NCBI RefSeq assembly: GCF_016545825.1
Contig: NC_052614.1
Location: 10,248,559-10,312,558, forward strand
Direction: 5' to 3'
DNA from: Eucalyptus grandis
Lineage: Eukaryota; Streptophyta; Magnoliopsida; Myrtales; Myrtaceae
DNA length: 64,000 nt
This document shows positions 23,885-36,430 of the stretch, piece after piece. A program made the translations under genes and the position numbers. Below the pieces are notes generated by a model that was not told the origin of the DNA, did no database searches, and was given only the letters and a program-made list of their open reading frames with translations. The stretch's first letter is position 1, and each line of letters starts with the position of its first letter.

Positions 23885-26026
23885 GGAGGGTTCTTGGTTG
23901 GCTAGAGACAATGGACCTTTTGAATCTTCAAATTTGCGTTCGATAACTTCAGCAGTGTCGTCTCTGTGTGGATGATCTGTGCTTTGGATTGACCGAAAGT
24001 CGCTCAATGGCAATTCCTCTCCGCTCTTCCGAAAGATAACGCAATACAGGAGAGGCATCTTAAGCTTATTAAGCGCCATGCAGTTTGCAATAATGCTTGT
24101 AATAACTTTTCTGCATTATGTGAGAGGAAGACACGTAACCCTTATCACATTAAGTGCATTGACATATCAACCGCTCAAAAGAGGTAAATGGACCTTAACG
24201 TATCGCTTCTGAGAATCCCAAACCCTTTGTATCACCATTGCCTAACTAAGATGAATTAACCTATTTTACACCAAATCTAATTAAGCAAGGGCCAAGAAGA
24301 GAATCGAGACAGATGAAGATGAACTAACGGAGCTCATTGTACAAACAAAAGAGAAAAACCCTCGAAACCTTAATCTTTCATCCGATTCTTCTCCCACTCT
24401 CCGAGATATTACAAAATAAATAGCACTAGGACCAACTACTCTTAAGGGTCACGTCTACTGCCCCTACGACTATGCATACATGTACGCTGAAATGGCTCTA
24501 TCGACCCCGAGTCAAATCTCACCTGATTTCACCCAATTCAACCAGGCCTTTTACTAAGAGTAGTTAGAATTGAGCTGAAATCCTCAAAGATTGTCGGTCG
24601 TTCGGTTTATAAGTATTGAAGCATCTCTTTGATTCTCTGGTATTTTGCCGCTACTATGGCAAGTCAAATTTATGTATTGGAGATGTCACATGTTGTAGGT
24701 TCGTCCCACTCCTAGTGCAAGAAGAATCTCCTAAGGTTGATCAAACAATCAATCAATCAAATTAGGCAATTCATGCGTGTATGTGTTTTATTGAGAGAAT
24801 ATTAATGGTGGGTCCTTGTACATGATATAGACAATGTAACGTGTGTGTTTTGATTCCCTATGAAAACCTAGAAGCTCTCTTTTTATACTGTCCCTACAAC
24901 GATTGGTATCTTTTGCATGAGTCATTACCGTTTTCCTTCTATATTTAATTTCCTTTTACTGCTAGAAACACAAATACCCTACTTCGTGAAAAACATGAAA
25001 TAACTTACAAGCTCATGAACTAAATAAGGTTAGACCTTTTGATTTGTGCAGGCAGCATCGATCTACAACAATTTGCTAAAAAATAATAGAATTAGGACAA
25101 GTGACTTTCAATTATAGTACTTTGGTGAACTGCCTTTTGCGACGATACGTAATTGGTCAATTTTACTTAAATGTCTACATGGACAAGGTGTACTTGGAGA
25201 TGTTCTTTCGATGGATCTTGTCAGTCCATGGATTTTGCCCTTGTCTTTGTTCTAGTTCCTCTTGTACGGGGAGATATCGTGTTATCCAATTGCATGTGCC
25301 TCCGATGTCTAAGAGAAGGAAAAAAAGGGAAACAGTTGCATGTGTCACCCCCGTAACTTTAGATATCTGCTCTCTTGATATATCGAAATGGCGTCCAAAC
25401 AAGCCAAGACACTAGCTACATGCCCGTGAGATGCGTCATTCATGTAAATATTGAAGCTTTTAGAATAATTTATTTAAAGGGATCGACGCAATATTTCAAT
25501 GTTTGTCTTATAATATATTGTATTTTGTCAATATATTTGACCTTTTTTCCAGTAATTTGTCTTTCGAAATCGTTTAAGCAAAAAAGTACATTGAAGTAAA
25601 TATACATGTCTGTTTTGCACCCACGGGTGATGCTAACGAACTACTTAGTGGAGATGATATTGATGTGGAAGAGATTGAGACGAAGCTTTTGTTAACTCAG
25701 ATTGTAGCTCGTCGGGTACATCAAATTACATCAGGCACTTCAAATTTGTTTTGTTGGAAAACTTATGTTATTTCCTCATGTCCTTCTGTCTAACTTTGCG
25801 AGGAAGAAACCTTAAACTGGCCATGACCACCGATCGCATTATTCAAGGTCTGCGCACATGCTATCTCCGACATGATCTATATTGGTTTTCCAGTGGTCAA
25901 TGATTGGTGACTTTAGCTACATATAAAGAGGAGTTTATCGGACGTTACTTGATATACAGATTTGATTGAATATTCACATTACCTCTACTATAACATCATA
26001 AACGATTGCGTGATAATATTTAATTT
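23883..26026. other. Gene-free spacer
   Basis: No gene supported. The open frame at 25101-25415 has no domain or flanking signals. Confidence 0.5.
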
Positions 26027-26143
26027 ATTGTGAGAATAACAATTTATTCCATACAACAAAAAATCAAATAACAAATAATTAATATTGTGAGACCCACTCT
26101 TTCAAGAATTTGTGAATTGCAATAAATTGTTATTCCCACAATA
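26027..26143. mobile_element. Short hairpin MITE
   Basis: ATTGTGAGAATAACAATTTA at the left is the near-exact inverse of the right end (reverse complement ATTGTGGGAATAACAATTTA), with about 70 bp between. Transcribed, it would fold into a stem-loop. Confidence 0.65.
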
Positions 26144-26307
26144 CCCCAAAGATTGTTATGCTAATAAAACCCCATAATATCCATGCTTACAATGTGTGCA
26201 TGCTATATATAGATTCGTTTCCATTTGTGCCTCTAAGCAAAAGTATAGACAACAAATAATTATGGCGTACGAGTGATCACCAAACTATCTAGTATACAAA
26301 TTTCACT

Positions 26308-26590
26308 AAGGATGTGTATGTTTTATTGAAAATTTCTTGATAAATGAAGATATTTTCTCTAGAAATCATTTATATGAAAATTAGTAGTTTTCATTTGTTT
26401 TATAGTTTAAGGAAAGTGATTTCTCTCTTTACCAGAAGGGAAAATTATTTTCCCCCCAATCTAAATTCATTATTTCTAATTAATGGAAAACATTTTCGAT
26501 AGATCGATTAGTTTTTTTATCATTTGAACAATGGAGAGTTAGAAAATAATTTTTTGAAAATAGTTTTCCTTCAAACAAATGGATCCTGAA
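26308..26590. mobile_element. MITE with purine-rich arms
   Basis: Left AAGGATGTGTATGTTTTATT and an inverted right end (TTCAGGATCCATTTGTTTGA). Inside are 'ggaaaat...attttcc' blocks like those of the MITE at 20.8 kb. Non-coding and AT-rich. Confidence 0.45.
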
Positions 26591-28544
26591 TTTGTTTTGA
26601 TACAACGCAGAGTATACATGCTAGGACGAATTCTCTCTGCATTAGATTCTACTGAAAACACAACAAGATAATCCTCCATTTGTCCACAGAAATCTTGGGT
26701 GAGAGTGAAGTGCACGATCAGATCTCTTGTTTGACTTAGGAAGGTTGTGGGTCGGCCATTTAGATTTGCCAGGCTTTAGCGCAATTTCCATGGGCATGAT
26801 GAGGTTTCGAACCGAGACCAATAATGCGCTAGCTTGGAATTATTTGTCAAGGGAGATCATGATTATTCATCTAAGAACCCCTAAGGTCCCCACTCTCTAA
26901 AGCCTGCGTTTTTCTTACGGCCACACCGGAGTTGCAGCTTTACATGTTGAGAGATATTGCATGGTGGGAAGTACTGATTTATCAAGAAGTTCGTTTCGAT
27001 GGACATTTTTACGCATGTTTTGCACTTTTTAACGAGTTCAAAATTATGGGGAAGGACCGTGGTTTGAGATGATATGTATGGCGTGTAGGGACGGCTGAGA
27101 AATAATGCTTCGCATGCAAATGATAAGCCATTATTACAAGTTGAACCATGTTTTATGGGTCCATCGAATTTCGTGACATTCGTTGATTATAAGATGGAGT
27201 GGTATATGCATCTACCTTTTCATGTTGATATTTCTCTAGAAGAAATTTTTTTTCTCGATTTCCATCTTTTGATTTATTTCTCTTGAACGTAATGATAATT
27301 TAGATCAATTTATTTCCCATGGCGTCGAGCTCGTTCCCCTCGTTGTTATCCAAAAGAAAATTACAAAAATCACTCTCTTCCATTCATTTGTATATATTGT
27401 TTTAATTTCCTCTTTAACTTTTCTACTTGATAAATAGTGAGACTAAACTCCCAACGATAGAGGGAGAGACGGAAGTGCATACAAAGCCCAACGAACGGAA
27501 ACTAAAAAAATAAAATAATAGGTCAATTAAAGTCCACCGAACCATAATAATACATCAACTAATATGATGCATCTAACCCTTTCCTATAAACTTCACACTT
27601 GTATTAGAAAAAGAAAAATTACAAACCTATCATACATATATCAATTCAATCATAAATCTTTCCATTAACTTATTTAGTTTTAAACATTTTAAAATGTTAA
27701 TATTAGTCGAAAATTAGTGATGTAGACATGGGTTGTCTTAGCACAATCAATACTAAGATGAATAACTTTTTAATATTTTCCTTTTTTCCTTTATTTCTTT
27801 CAGTTTTTTTGTTTTGCCTATGGGTAAGTGAGAGTCATCAGCCGACCCTGCCCAGATTGTATAAAATGCTTAGTACTAACAAAGTCAAATTAAAATGTCT
27901 ATAAAACTGCATCCGTACGAGTTTTGGCTTATTTTACTAATCATCCCCTTTCTCAACACTAGACCTAAACAGGGATTGATTACGGTCCAACACAGCATGC
28001 CGCTTTTCGGCCGACCTCGGATGATGCTTGAGATGCAAGAAAATCAGCGACATCCACGTGAGAAACCCCCGACTTCGGTTCAGGTCGGTCCATGCAAAAC
28101 AAAGAACGAATCATCTGCTCACACAGGTGCTCGCTACATACATACAGACAGATAGCACGTTCGCTATTTATTGATGACTTCCCATACCAAAATTCAAACT
28201 CTCCAATTATAATTCACATTAATATCAAAGATTCAATAATTACAACCCCTCCCAAAAAAAAACACTTTAATGCCACTGCACGTTACTTGAAACCAAAAAA
28301 AAAAAAAAAAAAACCATTTTTTTAGTTAAACTGAAATTTAATCCGCCTCACGAGATTACAGAAGCAATCTTCTCACCTGTTCGTACCAAACAGCATTTCT
28401 TTAGCGTCTTTCCATATGCTTGACCATCAAGGACAGCGAAATGACGGCGATGCCCGCGCTCCGAAGCGAGCGGGAGGCTCCGCCGAGGAGGGAGGTGGCG
28501 GGGTAGAACCGGGCATTCCGCTCTCTCCCTCTCTCTTTTCTCCC
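26591..28544. other. Spacer with a half Mutator-like fragment
   Basis: No gene. Positions 27600-27800 carry the left-arm wording of the Mutator-like family (tcaattcaatcataaa, ttttaatattttcctttttt) with no right arm. A poly-A run lies near 28296. Confidence 0.45.
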
Positions 28545-29404
28545 TCACGAAGCGCCCCTGTTCAGCTTCTCCTTGAAGCGCATGATCGAGTCGAGCCTCT
28601 CCAGCTTCGGGTCCCGCTCGAACCGGTTGATGAAGGCGTCAGCTTTCGCGTTGATCTCGTCTTCTTCCTCGGGCGCCGGCACCGGCGCCGCCGCGGTGTC
28701 GCTCTTTTTCCTGCCCTCTCTCGCCGTCTCGGGCCTCCGGCGTTCCACCTGGTCCTCCTCCTCGTCCTCGAACTGCCCGACTGCCGACCTATCGCTGGCT
28801 GACTTCTTCATCTTGGCGGGGAGCCGCCGCGCCGGACCCTCGCCGGGGTGGTCGTCTTCTGGTCTGACCTGACCCTCCTCACTTGACGGTCGTTCTAACG
28901 GGCCAGGCCCGCGTCGGCGTAGGGAAACGAGTCGTCGTCTTCGGAATCGGAGTCGACTCCGAGGTGGTGAGGCGCGTCCTCATCCGGGTCGGGCTCGCTC
29001 GATCTGTAGAACGAAGAAAACTTGATGGACTTGACACGCTCGAGGAGAGACGGGGCGCGGGCGAGCGGGGGCGCGTCGACATGGCCGGCGTAACCGTGAT
29101 CCGGGTAAGAGTGCTGCTCGTACCCGGCGTGCTCGTGCGCCGCCTCCGGCTCCAGCTCGGGGTATCCGCCGCCGTGGTGGCCGAACTTGTAGAGGGAGAA
29201 GTCGATGGACCTGACGAGCTCGAGGAGGGAAGGAGTGCGGGCGAGCGGGGGGGAGTGGTCGGGGCCGAGATGGTCGTGGTAGTGGGGGCGCGGCTTCCTG
29301 GAGGAGGAGCTGAGGCGGGAGGTGAGGAAGATGGTGCCGATCATGATGTTGAGGACGATGAAGAGGGAACTGGGGATGAGCCAGCTCTCCATGAAAGCCC
29401 ACAT
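28545..29404 (-). CDS. DUF4408 / DUF761 (cotton-fibre-type) protein, one frameshift
   Basis: The minus-strand ATG at 29404 opens MWAFMESWLIPSSLFIVLNI, a DUF4408-like hydrophobic start. It is followed by two similar motifs, TPSLLELVRSIDFS and APSLLERVKSIKFS, joined by His/Gly/Tyr-rich sequence and an acidic stretch (DSDSEDDDSF). This frame stops at 28895. The rest continues in another frame from about 28880 (EEGQVRPEDDHP) to a C-terminal DUF761-like motif (INAKADAFINRFERDPKLER, then LDSIMRFKEKLNRG) and a stop at 28545. The whole would be about 285 residues, normal for this intronless plant family of unknown function, some members being stress- or growth-related. A one-base shift, whether real or an assembly error, separates the halves. 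A GA-rich leader lies at 29485-29505. Long open frames on the opposite strand are shadows. Confidence 0.7.
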
Positions 29405-30267
29405 GGCCTCAGAACGCCGTTACTTTTCTGCACCTTCTTCTTCGCCGCTGCGCTTCTGGATTTTCTAGGGTTTCGTATGGAAGGGGAGAGAGAGAGAGAG
29501 AGAGATGGTTTGCAGACGACGGTGGAGGAGATGGCGACACTGCCGAGACGTATTTATGCGCGTGTGAAAGCGAAGAGGATGGGCCGGAGGAGCAACGATG
29601 ATATCTCGGTTTGGCCGTCCGTTTCCGGAAATTTCCTTCTTTTTTTTTTTTTTTATTATTGTGGGAAAGGAAAAAGGACACATCAGGGTCAGCCACGTTG
29701 GATATTTTAGGTTCCGAAAAATCAAATGTTTTCTTTGGACAAAGGAGACAAAGACTTCGACGGTTGAGTCAAGCCATACACAGAGACATGCATCATTTGC
29801 ACAGTGAAATCTAGTTCGGCCTTTCGAAAAAAAAATAAAGAAGGAATAATTACACAAACTATCTCTCAATTTTAACATAACACGTAATATATTATTTGAA
29901 TTTTTAATTTATTCCCTCCAGTCTCCAAACTTTAACGTAGTTTCTAAAATTTTAATATATTTAATTTTTGATAGTTGAATTTTTATATATATTCAATTTA
30001 ATCTTTAAATTAATATTATCCTAATATTTGATATTGACCCCGAACTTAAATTAATACAAAAATAAACAACGATCATCATCTACAAAATAGTTAACATAAT
30101 TTTTTTTTTTCATGTGCAGTACATTAAATTATTAGAGCGAACGCAAGAAGGTGGTGTTGGGCTAATTGATTAAACCACCAAGAAAAATAAAACTTTAGAC
30201 CTGAACTTCTACAAATAACCAAAGAGACCGAGAACGCAATTGCTGCTGCCAACGAGCAACGTCAACG
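29405..30267. other. Leader region, AT-rich MITE-like stretch and NHL 3' flank
   Basis: 29405-29600 is the presumed 5' leader/promoter of the DUF4408/DUF761 gene. 29835-30060 has the wording of the MITE at 63.4 kb (repeated 'aaactttaa', 'aatttaat', 'attgacccc') but no clear ends. 30067-30240 is the 3' flank of the NHL gene and is repeated near 52.1 and 56.1 kb. Confidence 0.5.
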
Positions 30268-30846
30268 TCAGCCACCGCCGTCAGATTCAGCGGTAAATAT
30301 CAGACTGTTGCACGTCACGGATACGCCAAACACAGGAACCCAACATACGCCTAAGCCAAGCCTACGAGCGGAGGTCAAGACGACGTCGACCCTCACTTCA
30401 CCACGCTCCAAACCCGACACGAGACTCTTAATAGAGAGCTCGTTCGCCCTGGGCATGTCGGAGTGAAAATGAGCTCGGACGTTCATGTGGCTCGCAGCCT
30501 TCTGGATGAAAGAACCGATCTCGGCGTGTGCCAGAGGAGCGGAGTCCAGGACGATGGTGGCTTTCATGTGGGAGTACTTCACCGGGATGAGCTTGCTTGG
30601 GTTCTCAATGGAGAAGACCAGGGTCCATTCGGCAGCGACCCGAGAGTCGGAGACGTTGAAGGAAGAGAGAGAAGAGGCTGGGTCGAGGGTGAACGTGGGG
30701 GACATGGTGGCGGGGATCGCCAGGAAGATGATGATGGGAAGGCAGAGAGAGAGTACCGCGGTCACGAGGCACGGTCGGATCACATTGGGACACCAACGAG
30801 AACGGCGGCTTTGGGCCTCTTGCTCGATACCGGGAAGGGCGGACAT
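30268..30846 (-). CDS. NHL: NDR1/HIN1-like (LEA_2) protein, copy 1
   Basis: The minus-strand ATG at 30846 gives an uninterrupted 192-residue frame: a basic N terminus (SRRSRWCPNVIRP), one membrane segment (LVTAVLSLCLPIIIFLAIP, residues about 27-46) and an LEA_2 domain from about residue 75 (AAEWTLVFSIENPSKLIPVK; YSHMKATIVLDSAPLAHAEI; VDVVLTSARRLGLGVCWVPV). This is the layout of NHL/NDR1-type plasma-membrane proteins, some of which act in immunity or stress. The frame ends FTAESDGGG-stop, whereas the 56.2-kb copy runs on to a GFFGYL ending. The same ending is present here out of frame, after a lost base and a 6-bp duplication (TGACGT twice). The product is therefore about 20 residues short but could still work. 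The flanks are duplicated around the 56.2-kb copy. Confidence 0.75.
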   Translation of the reverse strand: MSALPGIEQEAQSRRSRWCPNVIRPCLVTAVLSLCLPIIIFLAIPATMSPTFTLDPASSLSSFNVSDSRVAAEWTLVFSIENPSKLIPVKYSHMKATIVLDSAPLAHAEIGSFIQKAASHMNVRAHFHSDMPRANELSIKSLVSGLERGEVRVDVVLTSARRLGLGVCWVPVFGVSVTCNSLIFTAESDGGG

Positions 30847-31735
30847 GGCTTGCTTGCTGTACGATTCTGGCTTCTAAGGAGGGAGAAGTTTCTACTACTG
30901 CGACAGGCGGAGATTCGGTTCCGTAGCTTGAGCGCAGCTAAAGCGCTTTAATACATAATATTGGGAGTCTGTGACCCACTCGTGAGGCGTAGGGACGGTT
31001 CCGTCTGGGATTGAATCTCTTTTCCCGTTTTCCCCCGGGAAGGTTCCTCGAAGGAGAACCTCATGTCAAGGTCGTAATATTAGGTCAGTAATCCATTTTG
31101 TGCTTTGTGCCCGGCGGGAGAGCGGCCCGGGGCCGGGGGGGGGTGGGTGTTAATCACTGTAGATACTTTTTTAATACAATCATTTACAAAATTTCACTTT
31201 TATTGTGCATATTACTACCGGATCCTTTCTTGTTAATTGTCTTTTACACACACACATACATAGATATATACTTATATAATTGAATGATTGGATGAAACAA
31301 AAAAAAAAAAAAAACTCTATAAAGATTATCTAAAGTAAAATGGCAGTCACACTCTTTAACGTGACACTTTAAAACATGAAATTTAATCAAATAAAAAAAT
31401 TAAATAATATAAGAGTGCTTTTTAATGCTAGTGAAATCTTATCATTTTTTATTGACAAAAAAATAATATCATTAGCGAAATGTTTACAAAAAAAATATCA
31501 AGATAAAAAGGGGTTTGATGATAATATGCATAACTAAAGTAAAAGTTTATAAACATATCATCGTGTTAAAAAATTGTCTATAATAAAAAAATTTCTAGAT
31601 TCTACTTGACATAAATACATAAATTTGCTTGACAACATAGAAAAAATTAGGTTTCTAAAAAATTTCTCATTTCAACAAAACTTATTCCTATGAAAGAAAA
31701 ATCTAGAAAAGAAAAAGAAAGAAAATGTAGTACCT

Positions 31736-31790
<55 letters not shown>

Positions 31791-33006
31791 GGATTCTCAC
31801 AATAAATAAAAAATAAAACATGAGACTTGTTTAATTAGGGCATCTAGATTTTAAATAGAAACGAAAAAAAAAATAACAAAGAAGGAAACTAAATAAATGG
31901 AGTCGCCACTTTAAATTGTGATTAAATGATTGAGAACAGCATTGTCTTTTTAGCGAAAAATGGGGATGTTTTTAATTGTATTGTAAATAGAAATAGTTTC
32001 ATATAATAAATGGAAATTAGGGGTGATTGGCTCCTCAAGTGGTTTGGTTCTTGCCCGAACTGGGAATCGGGCCATCTCATCCTGGGGTTGGACCAAATTG
32101 ACCCAGTTCCCAGGTGGTCATTGGGTTTGGTCCAATGAAACCGGTGAAACACTTTGGGCTCAGCCCAAAACAAAGCAAAACAGGGGCAGCTTGAGAAAAC
32201 TGAGAACGGCGGTGATGCAGGCTTTGAGGGGCCGTAGTGGCTGCTAGTGGACGATGGAAGACTTGGGCACGGCAGTTGGAGCTGCACGTCAAGAATGATG
32301 GGCAACCACGACGAGGCATAGGCGGCGACGGGGAAGGCTAAACGCAACGGCGCCATGGAGGGCATGTTGACAAGGTTTCGGGAACCATCAGACTTGCTGA
32401 GTTGCTTTGTTGGTGTAGGTGGAGTGGCGGCGGCGGCGGCGGCGGCGTTGCAGTGAGGCTTCGAGACACAAAGCAGCAGCGGTAGAAATTGACCGAACAC
32501 CCGGAGTGTTGATTGAGGATGATGAATGGGAGCAGGTGGGAGATGGTGGTTGTGCAGTGGCTGTGGGTGGATTAGTGAAGGTTGTGCAATGAGTTTTCAA
32601 TAAGAGTGATTGGTTCTAGGATGGACAAGTTCTAGAGCTGGAATCTAGAACCTACGTTCCCAATTTTTTGACCTTGAAACCTACCTTGTTTGCTTGGAAT
32701 CGATTCTTGAACATACCATTTTTTTTCAGACCGATTTTAGGGCTTACTAGAGAACCTGTTTTATTTTTTTGTTCCTTTTTTTTTTGTTCATTTTAACAAC
32801 AAAATCATATGAGGTTATGAGTAACGAAACGATTCAAGTAAAAGACAAACAACAGAAATCCTAATCTATCAAAAACAACAATTCATAAGATAAATGCGTA
32901 GTCATGTACAATATAACTAATAAAAAATTCAAACATGTAATATAAAACATGAATTATAAAATTATATTTCCCACTCATCCATTAAAATTTAAGGGAAGAG
33001 GAAAAA
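30847..33006. other. Spacer with old repeats
   Basis: 30847-31080 is the NHL 5' flank, partly shared with 63161-63200 (TTCCTCGAAGGAGA). Beyond it is AT-rich DNA, a TA/TG microsatellite and, near 31895, a 'ggagtcgccac' remnant of the Gypsy-type LTR family. 32022-32620 carries GC-richer sequence with a GGC-repeat; its open frame (31922-32500, minus) is low-complexity and shows no domain. Confidence 0.45.
31743..31790. repeat. (TA)n(TG)n compound microsatellite
   Basis: About 17 TA units run straight into about 7 TG units. Confidence 0.95.
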
Positions 33007-34071
33007 TGGGAAAAGTATAAAAAAAAAAAAAAAGTCATAAATCTTATGTATTAGTATCAATTCAGTCCTAAACTTTTTTATTGAACCAATTTAGTCCTAA
33101 ACCTTTTCATATTGATACAAATTTAGTCTATCCGACTAATTTAAGTTGGAAATTGCTGATATGGCAGCCGGTGGTCTTATGTGGTGCCACGTGGACAAAT
33201 TATATATATATTTTTAATTTTTTCATATTTTAAATTTTTCTTTTCTTTTTTCCTTTCTCCTCACCCCTTCATCGGCAAGGTCACCGGCCGACCATTGCTG
33301 GTCGGGCCGAGGGATGTCGAGCCCTCACCGGCCACGGGCTAGTCGAGCGAGGACTCGCGCCCTCATCGACCACAGGCGAGGGCGTCGGCCCCCACCCAAA
33401 TCCAAGTGAGGGCCGAAACCCTCGCTTGTTGGTTGACGAGGTCCTCTGCACCCTCATTGGCCACAGGAGAGGGCGTGGCAGCCCTTGCCGGCCAAGGGCA
33501 AGGGCCTCTACGTCCTCGACGAGGGTTGTTGCGTCCTCATCAACCATAGGCGAGGGCGCGAAGGCCCACGCTCGTGGCGGGTGAGAGCTACAACACCACG
33601 GGAGAGGCTGCCATGGCCCTCGCCTAGATCTAGGCGAGGGCTTAATGCCCTTGCTCGTGGTGGGCGAGGGCGTCATACCCTCACTGGATGGGCGAGGGCC
33701 GCCGCACTCTTGCCGGCCAATAGGCGAGGATTTCGGCCCTCAACTGAATCTAGGCGGGAGCTAATGCCTCGCTTGTGGCCGGCGAGGCGCGGGGGCCCTC
33801 GCCTTGACCAACCTTTGGTCGACCAAGAGGTAAGGAAAGAGGAAAAAAAAGAATTTTTTTTTAAAAATCTAAAAATTATAAAATTTATCTATGTGGTGCA
33901 ACATAAGACCGCCGGCTGTCATGTCAGTAATTTCTGACTTAAATTAGCCGGATGGACTAAATTGGTATTAATGTGAAAAGATTTATGACTAAACTGATCA
34001 AATAAAAAAGTTTATGATTGAATTAGTATTAATACTTTGCTTAGGTTTAGGAATTTTTTGATACTTTTCCT
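33007..34071. mobile_element. Non-autonomous Mutator-like element with GC-rich core
   Basis: A perfect 9-bp target duplication, GAGGAAAAA, lies at 32998-33006 and 34072-34080. The ends are inverted: TGGGAAAAGTATAAAAAA against reverse complement AGGAAAAGTATCAAAAAA. Long AT-rich terminal repeats ('agtcctaaaccttttcatattgata') enclose a core (33280-33830) packed with GGCGAGGGC units. No transposase. Open frames in the core are compositional. Confidence 0.85.
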
Positions 34072-34626
34072 GAGGAAAAACTAACGAGAAGTTTTGAGGA
34101 GTACAAGGATGAAGGAATGTTGAGGTTAGAATTTGGGGGAAAAAGATATTAGGATTCTTGATTTTTAGCTAATAAAACTGGTTTCGAAACCGGTTTTAAA
34201 ATAGGGCGGTTCGTACTAGCTCCCAAGTGAATTTCACTCAAAACCTATTCCCAGATCAGTTACAATCGGTTTCAAAAATTTGAAACCTGTTTCTGAACTA
34301 GTTCCAATGAGAATCGATTTTCGAACCCATTTTTCAGGTGGTCCGGTCCGATTCATGAGTAGAATAGGTCTAGTTCATGCACCTCGTTTTTTGTCCCTCA
34401 CTTCTCTTGGTTGTTGTCCCCAATGAACATGGGGTGAGAAAAATATGCATACGTGGTGATTATGTTGTTCTTTAAGAAATAAAAAAAAAATTAAAAATAA
34501 AATTAGTCCAATTCTTACTTGGACTAGGAACTGGACTAGCATTCCCGTAACGGACCGAACCGGCCTAGTTTGGACAGTGCATGGTTATGGTGATTCTATA
34601 TGCTCGCTTGGATGGAAAAAGCTCCC
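34072..34626. other. Spacer, diverged repeat
   Basis: Continues the 'ggttcc/gaaccggttt' wording seen at 21.2 and 32.6 kb, perhaps one old element split by the Mutator-like insertion at 33007. No coding region. Confidence 0.4.
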
Positions 34627-34655
34627 CTAATAATAATAATAATTATTATTATTAG
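34627..34655. repeat. 29-bp AAT/ATT palindrome at the LINE 5' junction
   Basis: CTAATAATAATAATAATTATTATTATTAG is a perfect inverted repeat exactly where recognisable LINE sequence starts (GTGAATCTTTACCC at 34656). It is built of the same trinucleotide as the array at the LINE's other end. Confidence 0.8.
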
Positions 34656-36430
34656 GTGAATCTTTACCCTATTTCAAGCCATCGGGGTATTCGTCAAGGT
34701 GATCCTTTATCACCATATCTGTTCATTATCGTAGCTAATGTCCTATCTTATATGATGAAGAAAGCAATAGCAGAGGATACAATACATGGCATCAAGTTAA
34801 ACCGGACCTGCCCAACCCTTTCCCACCTACTATTTGCTGATGACTCTATTTTCTTCCTAGATGGCACAGTACGGGAATGTCAAAACTTGACAACAATACT
34901 CCATCACTACTGCTACACATTTGGTCAAGCCATAAACCTCAACAAATCAGGATTATTCTTCAGCAAAGGGTGTCCAAATAGCCTTAGAAGAAACATGTTA
35001 TCGGTGCTGCGGATTCCCAAAATTGCGAAAACTGGGAAGTATTTAGGAATTCCTTCAGACTGGGGGTCCTCAAAAAAAGATATGTTCGCATGGATATTGG
35101 GCAGGGTAAACTCGAAGTTGGAAAGTTGGAAAGATAATTTACTTTCAAGAGCTGGAAAGGAGATTCTTCTTAAAGCAGTAGTTTAGGCGATACCTCAATA
35201 TGCTATGTCAATCTTCAGAATCCCAATTTCCATTATCAAAGCAGTTGAGAGAAAACTCACTAACTTCTGGTGGCGAAACACTAACAAGAATTTTGCTCTA
35301 CACTGGCGAAAATGGGATCTTTTAAAACTGCGTAAGGTCAAAGGCGGGCTTGGCTTTAAGGATCTACAAGCTTTTAACATGGCTATGTTAGGGAAACAAG
35401 CCCGGAGAACTTCTCGGGATCCGAATACACTCTTGAACCAACTCATGAAAGGCCTTTACTTCCCCAACTTTTGGCAAGCAGGGAAAGGCTCTCGTCCATC
35501 GTGGGGATGGCAGAGTTTATTAGCTGGAAGAAATGCAATTGCTCCCCAACTTATATGGGCCGTGGGTAATGGATAGAAAATTTCCATTAGAGAGGATAAG
35601 TGGCTGAAATTAGGAATGATTGGAGGAAGGGCGAGCCCAAATGAACCGACCAAGCTGAATTGATTGATTTTGAAGCTAGAATTTGGAAGGAAGACCTACT
35701 GCTGTCCCTATTTGATGAATCCCTAGCAACAACAATTAAGGCAACACCGTTCGGACTCCCAACTACCGAAGAGAAGTTGGTTTGGGCAAATAATAAATCC
35801 AGATCCTATACGATAAAGAGTGGCTACTTTTCAAATAGGAAACCAGATATTCAAAGAGAATCTACACCATCAACATCACACCAGTTCGAGCCACTCATTT
35901 GGAAGCTTATTTGGAACTCCGTTGTACAACCGAAAATAAAATTCTTTTTATGGAGTGCATGCCAGAATGCGCTTCCTACCTTGGATAATCTTTATAGGAG
36001 AAAGATGGTACCTGAGCCGATATGCCCAATATGCAAGTTGGAACTTGAGACGATTGAGCACACTTTGCTGCTTTGCCCCTGGACGACCCAAATATGGAAC
36101 GACCCATCCCTGAAAGCATGCACAAATTGTGTTGGTTTAACAAGATTTGACGATTGGCTATCTAAATATTTTGCGAGGCAAGGTGATTCACATAATTTTG
36201 AACTGGTTGCCACAGTTCTTTGGTGTATATGGAAGGATCGGAACCAATTCATCTTCAATCATCATACCTTAAACCCGCACCAAACCCTATTCAAAGCCAC
36301 CACATCAAAGGACTGTTTCTCTGCTTGGAATAGAAAAGCCCCAAAAAAGAATCAATGCCGAGGGGAATATGAAAAATGGCATCCTCTAGCCCCTGGAACT
36401 CTCACAGTTAATATAGATGCCTCATTTGAA
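34656..36430 (+). pseudogene. LINE reverse transcriptase and zf-RVT domains
   Basis: RT blocks HRGIRQGDPLSPYLFII and LSHLLFADDSIFFLDG (FADD catalytic pair) are followed by NLNKSGLFFSKG, KTGKYLGIPSDWG, AIPQYAMSIFRIP, LRKVKGGLGFKDL and the zinc-binding CPICKLELETIEHTLLLCPW, then the RNase H start VNIDASFE. In-frame TAGs at 35184 and 35574 stand where the family has tryptophan (KAVVW, GNGWK), that is TGG-to-TAG changes. A shift near 35650 completes the inactivation. Confidence 0.88.

Noticed and set aside
26027..26143. Possible microRNA precursor
   Set aside because: The stem is AT-rich with MITE-type ends; no microRNA-like arm was recognised.
28883..29710. A 275-codon plus-strand open frame
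   Set aside because: Antisense shadow of the GC-rich DUF4408/DUF761 gene, which has recognisable motifs on the minus strand.
31922..32500. A 192-codon minus-strand frame with poly-Ala
   Set aside because: Low complexity around a GGC repeat in old repeat DNA; no domain and no splice context.
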